A DNA stretch of 64,000 nucleotides from Methylocystis rosea (GCF_003855495.1 NZ_CP034086.1:868001-932000), one strand, 5' to 3'; counted from the stretch's first letter, positions 1 to 8,365 are shown. The notes: generated by a model not told the origin, from the sequence alone. Program-made: numbers and translations.

Positions 1-995
1 CCGGCCCTTCAGGTCCGTCCTCGGTCGGCGCGTCGCTGCTCAACGCCGCAAAGCTCGCCTACGCCGACAGCGGCGCCAATGACGTGACCATCCTCGTCAA
101 GGACGATCGCTCGACGCCGTCGGGCGCCGCCGCGGCGACTCAGGCCGCGATCAACGAGGGCGCCGAAGTCATTTTGGGGCCGGTGTTTGGCGCCGGCGTC
201 AAGGAGGCCAGCCGCGTTGCGCGTTCCGCCAACAAGCCGATGATCGCCTTCTCCACCGACTCTTCGGCCGCGGGCCGCGGCAGCTATCTGCTGTCCTTCC
301 CGGTCGAGGGTTATGTCGATCGCGGCGTCAGCTTCGCGTCGCAGCACGGCAAGAAGTCGATTGCGGCGCTCGTGCCCGAAAACGACTATGGCACGCTGGC
401 GATGGCGCAGTTCCAGCAAAGCGCCGCGACTTACGGCATCCGCGTGCCGGTCATCGAGCGCTACAAGCCCGGCGCGCCCGGCGAGTCAGTGAAGCGTTTG
501 GCCGCCGCGCGCGATCAGTTCGACGCGCTGTTCATTCCCGAGCAGGCCGAGCAGATGCAGGCGGTGTCGAAGGAGCTGGTGGCGAACGGCATCGATTCCA
601 AGAAGGTGCAGATTTTCGGCACCGGCCTGTGGAATGATGCGCGCACGCTGAGCCTGCCGGCGCTGCAGGGCGCCTGGTTCACGGCGCCGGAGAACGCCGG
701 CTTCAACGCTTTCGCGCAGCGCTACAAAGCGAAATACGGCTCCGACCCGGCGCGCGTCGCGACGCTCGCCTATGACGCGGTGTCGCTGGCCATCGCGCTG
801 TCGCGTTCGCAAGGGTCGCAGCGCTATTCGGAAAGCGTGCTCACCAACCCTTCCGGTTTCAACGGCGCCGACGGCGTCTTCCGCTTCAAGCCGGACGGCG
901 GCAATGAACGCGGATTGTCGGTGCTGGAGATCGGCGGCGGTTCGGCGAAGATCATCTCGCCCGCGCCGCGCAATTTCACCGGCAACGGCGCGTAG
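1..995 (+). CDS. Periplasmic binding-protein-like (penicillin-binding protein activator type), 5' truncated
   Basis: The reading frame is open from base 3 and the start lies outside the window; about 330 residues are visible. The fold is that of a type I periplasmic binding protein (Peripla_BP_6, Leu/Ile/Val-receptor family). Typical segments include an early 'GPVFGAG' turn, 'NKPMIAFSTDSS' and the later 'YDAVSLAIAL' helix. In alphaproteobacteria this subfamily is usually annotated as penicillin-binding protein activator (LpoA-like) rather than an amino-acid transporter receptor. No ABC permease or ATPase gene follows, which fits a stand-alone envelope protein. The signal peptide or lipobox would lie upstream and cannot be seen. 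The family is fairly sure; the cellular role is inference. Confidence 0.75.
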   Translation, partial: GPSGPSSVGASLLNAAKLAYADSGANDVTILVKDDRSTPSGAAAATQAAINEGAEVILGPVFGAGVKEASRVARSANKPMIAFSTDSSAAGRGSYLLSFPVEGYVDRGVSFASQHGKKSIAALVPENDYGTLAMAQFQQSAATYGIRVPVIERYKPGAPGESVKRLAAARDQFDALFIPEQAEQMQAVSKELVANGIDSKKVQIFGTGLWNDARTLSLPALQGAWFTAPENAGFNAFAQRYKAKYGSDPARVATLAYDAVSLAIALSRSQGSQRYSESVLTNPSGFNGADGVFRFKPDGGNERGLSVLEIGGGSAKIISPAPRNFTGNGA

Positions 996-1089
996 CGGTT
1001 CGTTTCGCTCATCCTTCGCGACGCGCCATTCCGGCGCTCTAAGTAGAGTGGGCTCAGTCGGCATTCATTGATTTCTAGTGGAGGATATC

Positions 1090-1572
1090 ATGGCGACCAA
1101 CCGCACGAACGTCTATTCGCCCTCCGAGTTCCTGGAACGCCAGAGCGGTGACGCCTGTCTGCTCCCGCTGACCGTCGTCGGCGTCTCAAAGCCGGGCGCA
1201 GACAAGAATTCCATTCTGTTCGCGCTGGATGTCGCGCGGGATGTCTGGATTAACGTGCCAATCGCGCTTGTCGAAAACGTCGAAGTTTTGGGAGACGCGA
1301 AGTGCGGCGCGGACAGCTATCCGCATGTCCGCCTGCGCATGAAGGATCCGAGTTCGCCCGAAGGTCAGGCCTTCGCCGCCTTCTTCAAGGGGATGGAGAC
1401 CGCGCTTTTCGCGGTGATGCGCAAGGTGACGCCCATCTTGCAAGCGGCGGGAGAGGCGGGCCTGCGCGACGCGTGCCACGACTGCATACATGCCTGCACG
1501 CTGATCGTTCTTCCGCCGGATGATCCGTTCGCGCAGATCACCTGCATGCTGAATTGCAGCGCCTGCCCCTGA
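1090..1572 (+). CDS. Hypothetical Cys-rich protein, 160 aa
   Basis: I chose the ATG at 1090 because a GGAG sits 6-9 bases before it; a GTG at 1078 is also in frame. No signal peptide or membrane segment is visible. The N-terminal half resembles a compact beta domain. The C-terminal third holds most of the cysteines (CHDCIHAC, then CMLNCSACP at the very end), a spacing that could bind a metal or a cluster. I do not recognise the family. It stands alone on the plus strand between the binding protein and a repeat element, so context gives no function. Confidence 0.6.
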   Translation: MATNRTNVYSPSEFLERQSGDACLLPLTVVGVSKPGADKNSILFALDVARDVWINVPIALVENVEVLGDAKCGADSYPHVRLRMKDPSSPEGQAFAAFFKGMETALFAVMRKVTPILQAAGEAGLRDACHDCIHACTLIVLPPDDPFAQITCMLNCSACP

Positions 1573-1579
1573 CAAACGC

Positions 1580-1695
1580 TTAGAGCAGGTTCCGAAAAAG
1601 TTGACAGACTTTTTCGATGAGAACCTGCTCCACCATTTTGATTTCGAGCGATTCCATATCGATCACATGATTCCATGTGATCGGGAAGCGCTCTA
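1580..1695. repeat. Palindromic intergenic repeat, 'TTAGAGC' family
   Basis: The element contains two hairpins. The first pairs AGAGCAGGTTC with GAACCTGCTC around a CGAAAAAGT/ACTTTTTCG inner stem. The second is built on GATCACATG/CATGTGATC. It starts with TTAGAGC and ends in GCTCTA. Its right end runs into glyS and supplies that gene's TAG stop (minus strand, 1693-1695). The first hairpin could also act as a bidirectional terminator between the convergent genes. A related copy lies at 54091-54204. Confidence 0.8.
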
Positions 1696-3948
1696 GGCGG
1701 TCGCGCTTTCGCCTGCGATCTTGCCGAAATCGGCGACGCCCATCATCACGCGGCGCAGTTCGGCCAGAAGCCGCAACCGGTTCAACCGCAGATCGGCGTT
1801 GTCGGCGTTGACTGTCACATCGTCGAAGAAGACGTCGACCGGCTCGCGAAGTTTCGACAGCGCGCGCATGGCGCCGGCGAAATCTTCCTTCGAAAGATGT
1901 TCGGCGGTCTCTTCTCGCGCGCGGGCGATCGCCGCGGCAAGCTTGTGCTCCTGCGGCTCGATGCGCAGGTTCGGCGCATGGCGATGCGTATAGGCGTCTG
2001 GCCCGTCCTTCTTCTCTTCGGCTTTCAGGATGTTGCTGGCGCGCTTATAGCCGGCGAGCAGGTTCCTGCCGTCGTCGGTTGAGAGGAATGTGTCGAGCGC
2101 CTCGACTTTACGCGTGATCATGAGCAGCTCGTCCTGTAGCGGCGGATTCCCTTCTCCCGCTGGCGGGAGAAGGTGGTCCGGCGAAGCCGGATCGGATGAG
2201 GGCGATAACCCCTCACCCGGCTCGCTCCGCGAGCCACCCTCTCCCGCAAGGGGAGAGGGTAAGGCCCCGAGCGCCGCATCTATCAGATCGTGTCTGGCCC
2301 CCTTGTCGCGCAAGTAGACCTTCAGACGATCGATGAAAAATTCGAGGAGGTCCGCCGCGACGTCATGCCCGGACTTGTTCCGGGCATCCACGCCTTCACG
2401 TCGCGCGTGGATGGCCGGGACAAGCCCGGCCATGACGCCGTGGAGCTGCAAGCGCAGCTCATTCTCCAGCACGATCCTGATCACGCCCAGCGCCGCCCTG
2501 CGCAGCGCGTAAGGGTCCTTGCTCCCGGTCGGCTTTTCGTCGATCGCCCAGAAGCCGACGAGCGTGTCGAGCTTGTCGGCAAGCGCGACGGCGATCGACA
2601 CGGGATCGGTCGGGATGTGGTCGTTCGGCCCCTGCGGCTTGTAATGTTCTTCGATCGCCGCGGCGACGCTGGCGTCTTCACCTTGCGCGCGCGCGTAATA
2701 GCGGCCCATCAGCCCCTGCAGTTCGGGGAATTCGCCGACCATCTCGGAAACGAGGTCGGCCTTGCACAACATCGCCGCGCGCTCGGCGAGAAAAGCGTCG
2801 GCGCCGATGATCGGCGCAAGTTCTCTCGCCAGCGCCGCGATGCGCTCCACGCGTTCGCCCTGCGTCCCGAGCTTTTCGTGAAAGACGATGGCGTCGAGCT
2901 TCGGCAGTCGATCTTCAAGCTTCGTTTTGAGATCGGTCTCGTAGAAGAATTTCGCGTCCGACAGCCGCGCGGCGATGACGCGCTCATTGCCGGCGACGAC
3001 CGTTGCGCCGCCGTCCGAGGCCTCGATATTGGAGACGAGGATGAAGCGATTGGTGAGCGCGTTGTCCTCGCGCAGCACGAAACATTTCTGGTTCACGCGG
3101 ATCGTCGCGCGAATGACTTCCGGCGGGATCGACAGAAAGCTCTCGTCGAACGCGCCCATGAGCGTCACTGGCCATTCGACGAGGCCAGCGACTTCTTCGA
3201 GCAGGCCTGCGTCCTCGACAAGCTCCAGCCCTTGCGCGAAGGCGAGATCTTTCGCGTCATGCAAAATGATGTCGCGCCGGCGCGCCGCATCGATGACGAC
3301 CTTGGCGCGCTCGAGCGAGAGCGCATAATCCTCGAAGCGCTTCACGCGAATGGGCTGCGGCGCCAGGAAGCGATGGCCGTGGGTCACATTGCTAGACGCG
3401 ATTCCGTCAACCTCGAAGCGGACGATTTCGGGAGATTCAGTCTCCGGTCCGAAGGTCGCGACAATGGAATGGAGCGGCCGCACCCAGCGCAGCGAATCCC
3501 CGCGCTCGGACGCCGCGCCCCAGCGCATCGACTTCGGCCAGGGAAAGCTCTTGATGATCGCCGGCAGAATTTCAGCCAGAACGTCGATCGTCTCGGCGCC
3601 GGCGCGCTCGATGACGGCGAGATAAAACTCTGCGCCCTTCTTGTCCTTCGCGATCTTCGCCTGATCGAGCGAGGCGAGGCCGGCGCTTTTCAGAAACCCG
3701 GCGACCGCCGCCTCCGGCGCCCCAACGCGGGGGCCTTTGCGCTCTTCGCGGATGTCGGGCTGGCGCGAAGGCAGGCCGACCACTTGCAGCGCGAGACGGC
3801 GCGGCGTCGCATAAGCGGCGGCGCCCTCATAGGTCAGGCCGCGATCGACGAGCGCATTGGTGACGAGCCGCTTCAGGTCGTCAGCCGCCTGCCGCTGCAT
3901 GCGCGCCGGAATTTCTTCGGAGAAGAGTTCGAAAAGGAGATCGGACAT
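1693..3948 (-). CDS. glyS: Glycine--tRNA ligase beta subunit with two in-frame repeat insertions
   Basis: This is the beta subunit of the alpha2beta2 bacterial glycyl-tRNA synthetase, which charges tRNA-Gly in the cytoplasm. The N-terminus ([18 protein letters not shown]) and the C-terminal anticodon-binding region ([12 protein letters not shown]) are typical. At 751 residues it is longer than the roughly 690 usual for the family. The excess is explained by two palindromic repeats read through in frame, at about residues 503-530 and 563-601, both before the C-terminal helical domain. The alpha subunit gene glyQ, often close to glyS, is not adjacent here; the neighbouring upstream gene is the DUF559 cassette. 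The frame is otherwise uninterrupted, so the protein is presumably functional. Confidence 0.95.
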   Translation of the reverse strand: MSDLLFELFSEEIPARMQRQAADDLKRLVTNALVDRGLTYEGAAAYATPRRLALQVVGLPSRQPDIREERKGPRVGAPEAAVAGFLKSAGLASLDQAKIAKDKKGAEFYLAVIERAGAETIDVLAEILPAIIKSFPWPKSMRWGAASERGDSLRWVRPLHSIVATFGPETESPEIVRFEVDGIASSNVTHGHRFLAPQPIRVKRFEDYALSLERAKVVIDAARRRDIILHDAKDLAFAQGLELVEDAGLLEEVAGLVEWPVTLMGAFDESFLSIPPEVIRATIRVNQKCFVLREDNALTNRFILVSNIEASDGGATVVAGNERVIAARLSDAKFFYETDLKTKLEDRLPKLDAIVFHEKLGTQGERVERIAALARELAPIIGADAFLAERAAMLCKADLVSEMVGEFPELQGLMGRYYARAQGEDASVAAAIEEHYKPQGPNDHIPTDPVSIAVALADKLDTLVGFWAIDEKPTGSKDPYALRRAALGVIRIVLENELRLQLHGVMAGLVPAIHARREGVDARNKSGHDVAADLLEFFIDRLKVYLRDKGARHDLIDAALGALPSPLAGEGGSRSEPGEGLSPSSDPASPDHLLPPAGEGNPPLQDELLMITRKVEALDTFLSTDDGRNLLAGYKRASNILKAEEKKDGPDAYTHRHAPNLRIEPQEHKLAAAIARAREETAEHLSKEDFAGAMRALSKLREPVDVFFDDVTVNADNADLRLNRLRLLAELRRVMMGVADFGKIAGESATA
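2147..2260. repeat. Repeat pair read in frame inside glyS ('PSPLAGEG' type)
   Basis: Two hairpins face each other. One is CTTCTCCCGC/GCGGGAGAAG followed by GATGAGGG; the other is CCCCTCACCC followed by CCCTCTCCC/GGGAGAGGG. This is the same inverted design as the repeats flanking the DUF559 gene and those at 37889-38026. In glyS it encodes a Pro/Gly/Ser-rich stretch that includes PSPLAGEG and LLPPAGEG. Confidence 0.85.
2361..2438. repeat. Palindromic repeat read in frame inside glyS ('MAGLVPAIH' type)
   Basis: The outer arms pair CGTCATGCCCGG with CCGGCCATGACG, with inner GCATCCACG/CGTGGATGG arms. On the glyS strand it encodes a segment beginning [10 protein letters not shown] and ending NKSGHD, a peptide often seen when this alphaproteobacterial repeat is translated. 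It inserts about 26 residues without breaking the frame. Confidence 0.85.
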
Positions 3949-3957
3949 GTGCGCAGT

Positions 3958-4374
3958 CTATTCCCCTCCCCCCGCTTGCGGCGGGGAGGGGTTAGGGGTG
4001 GGGGGCTCTAACGTTTGGTAGAGCGCGGCGCAGATCGTGTCCACAACGCTTTCAGGATTGCGCAAAATCTCGTGATTCCAAAATCGCAGCACGCGATAGC
4101 CGCTTGTCTCAAGAAATCGCGCGCGCTTTTCATCACGCAGCCGTTCAGCGTCGAAGCCATGCTGCTCGCCGTCGATCTCAACGACGATGCGCGTGCGATG
4201 ACAGGCGAAATCCGCGAAATAGGGGCCGATCGGCGCCTGTCGGCGGAAATGAACGTTGTTGATTTCGAGCTGTCGGAGCTGTGTCCAAAGCTTACGTTCT
4301 GCCGGCGTCGCTTCGCGTCGCAATTCTCGGGCGCGGGGCGTTCGAGGGTCTGAACGATCTGTCTTATCGTTCAT
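3958..4374 (-). CDS. DUF559 (VSR-like endonuclease fold) protein inside a repeat-bounded cassette
   Basis: The protein has 138 residues from the ATG at 4374; an in-frame ATG at 4389 is possible, but it lies within the repeat. It matches DUF559: ATPAERKLW, then FRRQAPIGPYFADFACH, then VEIDGEQH and a VLRFWNHEIL strand. The family has a PD-(D/E)XK/VSR-like nuclease fold, and D/E-containing motifs that could form the active site are present (FADFAC and VEIDGEQH). The last 14 or so residues (PTPNPSPPQAGGGE) come from the left terminal repeat. The gene sits almost exactly between two 45-bp inverted repeats, an IS-like layout. DNA cleavage is inferred from the fold; no substrate is known from the sequence. 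Confidence 0.85.
   Translation of the reverse strand: MNDKTDRSDPRTPRARELRREATPAERKLWTQLRQLEINNVHFRRQAPIGPYFADFACHRTRIVVEIDGEQHGFDAERLRDEKRARFLETSGYRVLRFWNHEILRNPESVVDTICAALYQTLEPPTPNPSPPQAGGGE
3961..4005 (+). repeat. Left 45-bp inverted repeat of the DUF559 cassette
   Basis: It consists of a hairpin (CCCCTCCCC...GGGGAGGGG with a TTGC-type loop) followed by TTAGGGGTGGGGGG. By hand alignment it matches the reverse complement of 4382-4426 at 44 of 45 positions. It lies inside the end of the DUF559 reading frame and codes for its tail. Confidence 0.9.
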
Positions 4375-4381
4375 TGCGCGA

Positions 4382-4426
4382 CCCCCCACCCCTAGCCCCT
4401 CCCCGCCGCAAGCGGGGGGAGGGGAA
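4382..4426 (-). repeat. Right 45-bp inverted repeat of the DUF559 cassette
   Basis: This is the inverted partner of 3961-4005, differing at one base (CTAGGGG against TTAGGGG). It ends 8 bases before the chosen DUF559 start, where its G-rich run may serve as ribosome binding site. No target-site duplication is obvious in the bases just outside the two repeats. Confidence 0.9.
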
Positions 4427-4431
4427 TTCTC

Positions 4432-5394
4432 TCAGGCGATTTCCTTGACCGCCGACGTCGGCGCATCGAGGAGAAATTTCTCGACTTCGAGCGCCGCCAT
4501 GCAGCCGAGGCCCGCCGCGGTGACCGCCTGGCGATAGACTTCGTCGGCGACATCGCCGGCGGCGTAGACGCCCGGCATGCTGGTGCGCGTCGTTCCTGGC
4601 TCGACGGCGATGTAGCCCGACGGTTTGATCGTCAATTGGCCGCGGAACAGTTCGGATGCGGGCGAATGGCCGATGGCGACGAAGACGCCGTCCGCGGCAA
4701 GCGTGTGAATCGCGCCGGTCGCGACGTTCTTGACGCGCGCGCCGGTGACGCTCAGCGGATTTTCGTCGCCGACGATCTCATCAATCACGTGATTGAAGAG
4801 AATTGAAACATTCTCCTGCGCCAGCAGACGCTTCACCAAGACGCGCTCGCTGCGGAATTCGTCGCGGCGGTGGATGATCGTCACATGCGACGCGAGATTT
4901 GAAAGATACAGCGCTTCCTCGACGGCGCTGTTGCCGCCGCCGACGACAAGCACTTTCTTGCCGCGAAAGAAAAATCCGTCGCAGGTCGCGCAGGCGGAGA
5001 CGCCGAAGCCCTTGAACTTTTCCTCGCTCGGCAGTCCCAGCCATTTCGCCTTGGCGCCGGTGGCGATAATGAGCGAGTCGCAGGTGTATGACTTGCCCGA
5101 ATCTCCAGTGAGCCTGAAAGGCCGCTCGTCGAGATGCGCTTCGACAATATGGTCGGAGATGAGCTTCGTGCCGACATGTTCGGCCTGCAGGCGCATCTGC
5201 TCCATGAGCCAGGGCCCCTGGATCGGCTCGGCGAAGCCGGGGTAGTTCTCCACCTCGGTCGTGATCATGAGCTGACCGCCCTGCTCGAAGCCGGCGATGA
5301 GCACCGGCTCGAGCAGGGCACGGGCGGCGTAGATCGCCGCCGTATAGCCGGCCGGGCCGGAGCCAATGATGATGACGCGCGCATGATGCGGCAT
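4432..5394 (-). CDS. trxB: Thioredoxin-disulfide reductase
   Basis: This is the cytoplasmic NADPH-dependent flavoprotein that reduces thioredoxin. The 320 residues match the family. Visible motifs are the FAD-binding GSGPAG near residues 11-16, the redox pair CATC at 135-138 within [10 protein letters not shown], the NADPH-binding [10 protein letters not shown], and the late [20 protein letters not shown] segment that closes the FAD site. Its stop lies just outside the right repeat of the DUF559 cassette, so the cassette probably landed directly downstream of trxB. Confidence 0.95.
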   Translation of the reverse strand: MPHHARVIIIGSGPAGYTAAIYAARALLEPVLIAGFEQGGQLMITTEVENYPGFAEPIQGPWLMEQMRLQAEHVGTKLISDHIVEAHLDERPFRLTGDSGKSYTCDSLIIATGAKAKWLGLPSEEKFKGFGVSACATCDGFFFRGKKVLVVGGGNSAVEEALYLSNLASHVTIIHRRDEFRSERVLVKRLLAQENVSILFNHVIDEIVGDENPLSVTGARVKNVATGAIHTLAADGVFVAIGHSPASELFRGQLTIKPSGYIAVEPGTTRTSMPGVYAAGDVADEVYRQAVTAAGLGCMAALEVEKFLLDAPTSAVKEIA

Positions 5395-5510
5395 GAGGTG
5401 GCCTCGCGAGTGACGAAGCCCGCAATCTAGCCATTATCAGCGTCGCCGCAACCGCTCGGGCTGCCGGGCAGGCGGCCAATGCATAAGGCCTCCCGGAAAA
5501 TCGGAAGGGC

Positions 5511-5927
5511 TTACCAGCCCCAGCCGCCGTCGCCGCCCCAGCCCGGGCAGACGTTCATCCATTGGCGTCGCCAGCCCCAATGGGTCCACACCCTGCGGAT
5601 CTGATAGCAGTCGCCATAGCCGGCGTTGGCGTAGCTGGGCCAGCCCCCGTCGGCCGCGCCGTATCCCGGGGAATAGGCGGGTAGGTCTGTGCGGTAATAG
5701 CTCCAGCCCCAAGGCTGGCCCCAGCCCACGGGCCGGCCCCAGCCGCCCCGACCGCCCCAACGGCCGGCCCAGCCAACGCCGGGCAGAACCGCGCCGCGGA
5801 AGCCTCCGCCGCCCCATCCGAAGCCATGCCATCCGTCCCATCGCTGCGCCTGCGAGGCGCCGGAATGGGCGATTAAGCCAACAAGCAGAGCGCCGGTCGC
5901 GGCCGCCGCCTTGATTGCTTTAGACAT
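5511..5927 (-). CDS. Gly/Trp-rich secreted protein, 138 aa
   Basis: A clear signal peptide is present (MSKAIKAAAATGALLVGLIA, with cleavage likely after a following ASQA). The mature part is dominated by Gly, Trp and Arg and ends in a small conserved domain with two cysteines (GDCYQIRRVWT...WMNVCPGW). The next upstream gene encodes a longer paralogue with the same C-terminal domain. I do not recognise a characterised family. A structural or surface role is only suggested by composition. An AGGAGCTG-type ribosome binding site precedes the ATG. Confidence 0.75.
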   Translation of the reverse strand: MSKAIKAAAATGALLVGLIAHSGASQAQRWDGWHGFGWGGGGFRGAVLPGVGWAGRWGGRGGWGRPVGWGQPWGWSYYRTDLPAYSPGYGAADGGWPSYANAGYGDCYQIRRVWTHWGWRRQWMNVCPGWGGDGGWGW

Positions 5928-6010
5928 CTTCAGCTCCTCTCCCGATGCGAAAACGCCCTCCCGAACCGGGAGGGCGCGTGAGTCTCAAAATGTCGGCGGA
6001 AGCGATCGGC

Positions 6011-6661
6011 TTACCAGCCCCAGCCGGTGTTCCAGCCGCCCCAACCGCCGCCCCAGCCGCTGTAGCAGACGTTCACCCATTGGGGCCGCCAGCCCCAATT
6101 GGTCCACACGTTGCGAAGCTGATAGCAGCTGCCGTAGCCGATGTTGGAATAATAGGACGAACCCCAACCCAAGCCGTACCCCGCTCCGATCAGGCCTGCG
6201 CCATACCACGGCCAATAAGAACGCGCCCACGGGCGTCGCCAGCCCCAGCCGCCGCCCCAACCGCCGATCACAGGCCTGCCCCAGCCGCCGCGCCAGCCGC
6301 CGCCCCAGCCCGCGCCGCGCCAACCGCCGCCCCAGCCGGGCCCGCGCCAGCCGCCGCCGCCCCAGCCGCCTCTAAAGCCCCCGCCGGGCAGAACCGCGCC
6401 ACGGAAACCGCCGCCGAACCCGCCGCCCCTGAAGCCGCCAAGTCCGCCGCCAAAGCCGCCGCCCCTGAACCCGCCAAGTCCGCCGCCGAACCCGCCGCCC
6501 CTGAACCCGCCGCCGCCGAACCCGCCGCCGAATCCGCCGCCGCCGAATCCTCCGCCTCGGCCGCCAAAGCCGCCCCTTTGCGCCTCGGCGATGTCCGTAT
6601 GCGCCAGCAACCCGATAACCAACGCGGCCGTCGCGACCGCCGTCTTGACCGATTGAGACAT
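6011..6661 (-). CDS. Gly-rich secreted protein, paralogue of the downstream gene, 216 aa
   Basis: The layout is the same as the 138-residue neighbour: signal peptide (MSQSVKTAVATAALVIGLLA, then IAEAQ), a long low-complexity region, and a C-terminal domain with two cysteines (GSCYQLRNVWT...QWVNVCYSGW). Here the low-complexity part is expanded into GGF/GGG runs over about residues 30-110, followed by a Trp/Gly/Arg stretch. The DNA of that part is a tandem array of CCGCCGCC-type units, so its length may vary between strains. Both genes lie in the same direction about 80 bases apart and look like a tandem duplication. Confidence 0.75.
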   Translation of the reverse strand: MSQSVKTAVATAALVIGLLAHTDIAEAQRGGFGGRGGGFGGGGFGGGFGGGGFRGGGFGGGLGGFRGGGFGGGLGGFRGGGFGGGFRGAVLPGGGFRGGWGGGGWRGPGWGGGWRGAGWGGGWRGGWGRPVIGGWGGGWGWRRPWARSYWPWYGAGLIGAGYGLGWGSSYYSNIGYGSCYQLRNVWTNWGWRPQWVNVCYSGWGGGWGGWNTGWGW

Positions 6662-7090
6662 TTCCAGCTCCTGATCGTGGTCTCAACGCGTTTGCGCTGG
6701 CAGGCGAAAATCCATGCGCGGTCCTGGCGCGCTGAATATTCGCCGCCAACCCCGCCCAACGTCACTAAATCGCGCGCGGCGCACGCACTTCAAGAAGTGC
6801 TGCGCTCTACGCTCGAGTAGGGGAAGGAGCTTGCTGCTAAAAATAGTTCTGGAGTGTTGCGCTTATGTCGCAAACCTAAAACACGCGTTTATGCAAAGTT
6901 GTCATGTCGATCAAAGACAAGAATAAGCAGTAATGGAACAATGTAGGTTTAAGCGCGGTTTCATCATTATCCTAAGTGCTCAGCGGATGGCGGCGTGACG
7001 CTTCTGATCTCGCCATTGTTTGGTCACGAGCGATTTCTATTGGCCAGAGTTCCGCCAAGTCGCCCTGCGGCCTCTGCAAAGGAGAATGTT
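6662..7090. other. Intergenic region between the Gly-rich genes and the rlpA-like gene
   Basis: This stretch of about 430 bases sits between divergent genes. It becomes AT-richer from about 6835 on and should hold both promoters. I see no RNA gene and no convincing hairpin. No reading frame in it looks real. Confidence 0.5.
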
Positions 7091-7441
7091 GTGAAAAAAC
7101 ATATGTCGGGAGTTCTGGCGCTCGGGCTCGCGAGCCTCTTCGCGTCGACTGCGGCGCAAGCGGGCGAGTGGGTCGGCAAGGCGTCCTATTACGCGCTGAA
7201 GGGTCGGACCGCGAGCGGCGTGCACGTCGGCGCCCTTACGGCCGCCCATCGAACATTGCCCTTCGGATCGAAGGTGCGGGTGACCAATTTGCATAACAAT
7301 CGTTCGGTCGTCGTCACGGTGAACGATCGCGGACCTTTCACGCGCGGGCGGGTGATCGACGTTTCCGTCTCGGCCGCCGACAGCCTCGGCTTCAGATCGG
7401 CAGGCGTGGCGCATGTCAGGGTAGAGCAGGTCGCGAACTAA
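7091..7441 (+). CDS. RlpA-like double-psi beta-barrel septal/envelope protein
   Basis: I chose the GTG at 7091 because AAAGGAG lies 7-13 bases upstream; it gives 116 residues that start directly with a signal peptide ([16 protein letters not shown], cleavage near AQAGEW). The mature part is the RlpA domain: [15 protein letters not shown], then [25 protein letters not shown] and a GRVIDVS strand. RlpA proteins bind or cleave denuded peptidoglycan. The acidic residue in NDRGPF and the HRTLPFG motif are retained. It lacks a SPOR domain, so it is the short, soluble form. Lytic activity is inferred from the family. Confidence 0.9.
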   Translation: MKKHMSGVLALGLASLFASTAAQAGEWVGKASYYALKGRTASGVHVGALTAAHRTLPFGSKVRVTNLHNNRSVVVTVNDRGPFTRGRVIDVSVSAADSLGFRSAGVAHVRVEQVAN

Positions 7442-7734
7442 TATCGCCACCAGAAGGCGGAGATGACTTGCCCGCCCAGCTTGTATTAAAAGTAAAAAAT
7501 CAATAGCTTACAAAATAAAAAGCAAAACCGTCGAATATACGTCAAATAAACGTCAGCGCACGTCTGCGCACAGGTATGCTTGAAAAGTGGACCCGGCAGC
7601 GACGAGCTGATCAGGGGACAAGGGGTCGTCGGTTCGAAATGAAGTCAGCAAATTACTGAAGCCACGAAACAGGGGGTCCTTTTGCGACTTGGGTCCACTG
7701 ATACCCGGCCGCTCATGTCGCTTGTATGAGACGC
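7442..7734. other. AT-rich intergenic region at the probable left edge of the island
   Basis: There is no gene here. The first 110 bases are much richer in A/T than their surroundings. The segment 7531-7551 matches 23700-23720 next to the integrase at 18 of 21 positions, and 7549-7573 weakly matches 23790-23814. A 9-base inverted pair (AGTGGACCC at 7586-7594, GGGTCCACT at 7691-7699) brackets the rest and may be the remnant of an insertion sequence. Confidence 0.45.
7531..7551 (+). repeat. Candidate left att or recombinase-binding site
   Basis: TCGAATATACGTCAAATAAA here and TCGAATATCCATCAAATAAA at 23700 differ at only two of these 20 bases, with one more mismatch just after. The second copy lies about 20 bases upstream of the integrase start. 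The pair could be degenerate attL/attR cores or integrase arm sites; a true attachment core is normally identical, so the boundary is provisional. Confidence 0.4.
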
Positions 7735-8208
7735 TCACAGGGCCCCCCTGATCCACCGCAACAATTCGCCCTTAGACGCGGCGCCAACCCTTTGCGTAGC
7801 GGCTTTGCCGTCCTTGAACAAAATGAGCGTCGGAATTGATACGAAGCCAAGCTTCTTCGGCATTATGGGGTTTTCGTCGATGTTGAGTTTGACGATCCTG
7901 ATTTTGCCCTTCATTTCAGCGGCAATCTCTTCGAGCGCCGGAGCAATCCTCCGGCAGGGCGCACACCACTCCGCCCAAAAACTGACCACGACAGGCTTGG
8001 CGGATTTGAGCACTTCCTGTTCGAAATTCCCGTCGGTGATATTTTGAGTGGACACGGTCGGCTTTTTCGTGGGCACATCGTCGAAACTGGCCCAATGGCC
8101 GACTTCCGAGGGCATCGCTGCAAAACCGCCGGCGGAGTCCTCCGCAAGGGCGGTTAACGCCGTGAGGCTGATAGCCGCGCCGGCAACTGTTGCAGCAAGA
8201 TTTCGCAT
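7735..8208 (-). CDS. Periplasmic thioredoxin-like protein
   Basis: The ATG at 8208 has GGAGG upstream and gives 157 residues with a signal peptide (MRNLAATVAGAAISLTALTA, cleavage near ALAED). A linker of about 30 residues precedes a thioredoxin domain with the active site WCAPC at residues 81-85 and the cis-proline region FVSIPTLILF. The domain is thioredoxin itself rather than DsbA or TlpA, yet it is exported, so a periplasmic reductant or disulfide-handling role is likely. It may be the last host gene before the island or part of the island cargo. Confidence 0.85.
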   Translation of the reverse strand: MRNLAATVAGAAISLTALTALAEDSAGGFAAMPSEVGHWASFDDVPTKKPTVSTQNITDGNFEQEVLKSAKPVVVSFWAEWCAPCRRIAPALEEIAAEMKGKIRIVKLNIDENPIMPKKLGFVSIPTLILFKDGKAATQRVGAASKGELLRWIRGAL

Positions 8209-8276
8209 AGCTTGCGCCTCCAAAGCGCGCCCCCTCGCTTGAGATAGGGCACCAGGCACGCCGACGGCGGGCGTGC

Positions 8277-8316
8277 GAAAAAAAACGCCCCGCCGTTACA
8301 TCCACGGTCGGGGCGT
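8277..8316 (-). terminator. Rho-independent terminator for the minus-strand genes upstream
   Basis: Read on the minus strand, an AACGCCCCGACCGT stem pairs with ACGGCGGGGCGTT around a short loop and is followed directly by a run of T. It ends the short operon at 8366-9117 before the thioredoxin gene. Confidence 0.75.
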
Positions 8317-8365
8317 TCTCGCTTGCCGGCATGAGAAACCGTCGGCTTGTAAACATCGTAGGTGA

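Noticed and set aside
2290..4011. 573-codon plus-strand frame opposite glyS
   Set aside because: Antisense shadow of glyS; composition is atypical and no family is recognisable.
7620..7660. tRNA-like T-loop (GGTTCGAAAT) as a possible integration site
   Set aside because: The flanking five-base stems do not pair and no acceptor stem or anticodon arm can be drawn.
7586..7699. Insertion sequence with ends AGTGGACCC/GGGTCCACT
   Set aside because: Only 9-base ends and about 95 bases between, with no transposase; kept at most as a remnant.
7735..8208. Thioredoxin gene as phage cargo
   Set aside because: The island's left edge is not fixed, and a signal-peptide-bearing thioredoxin could equally be a host gene.
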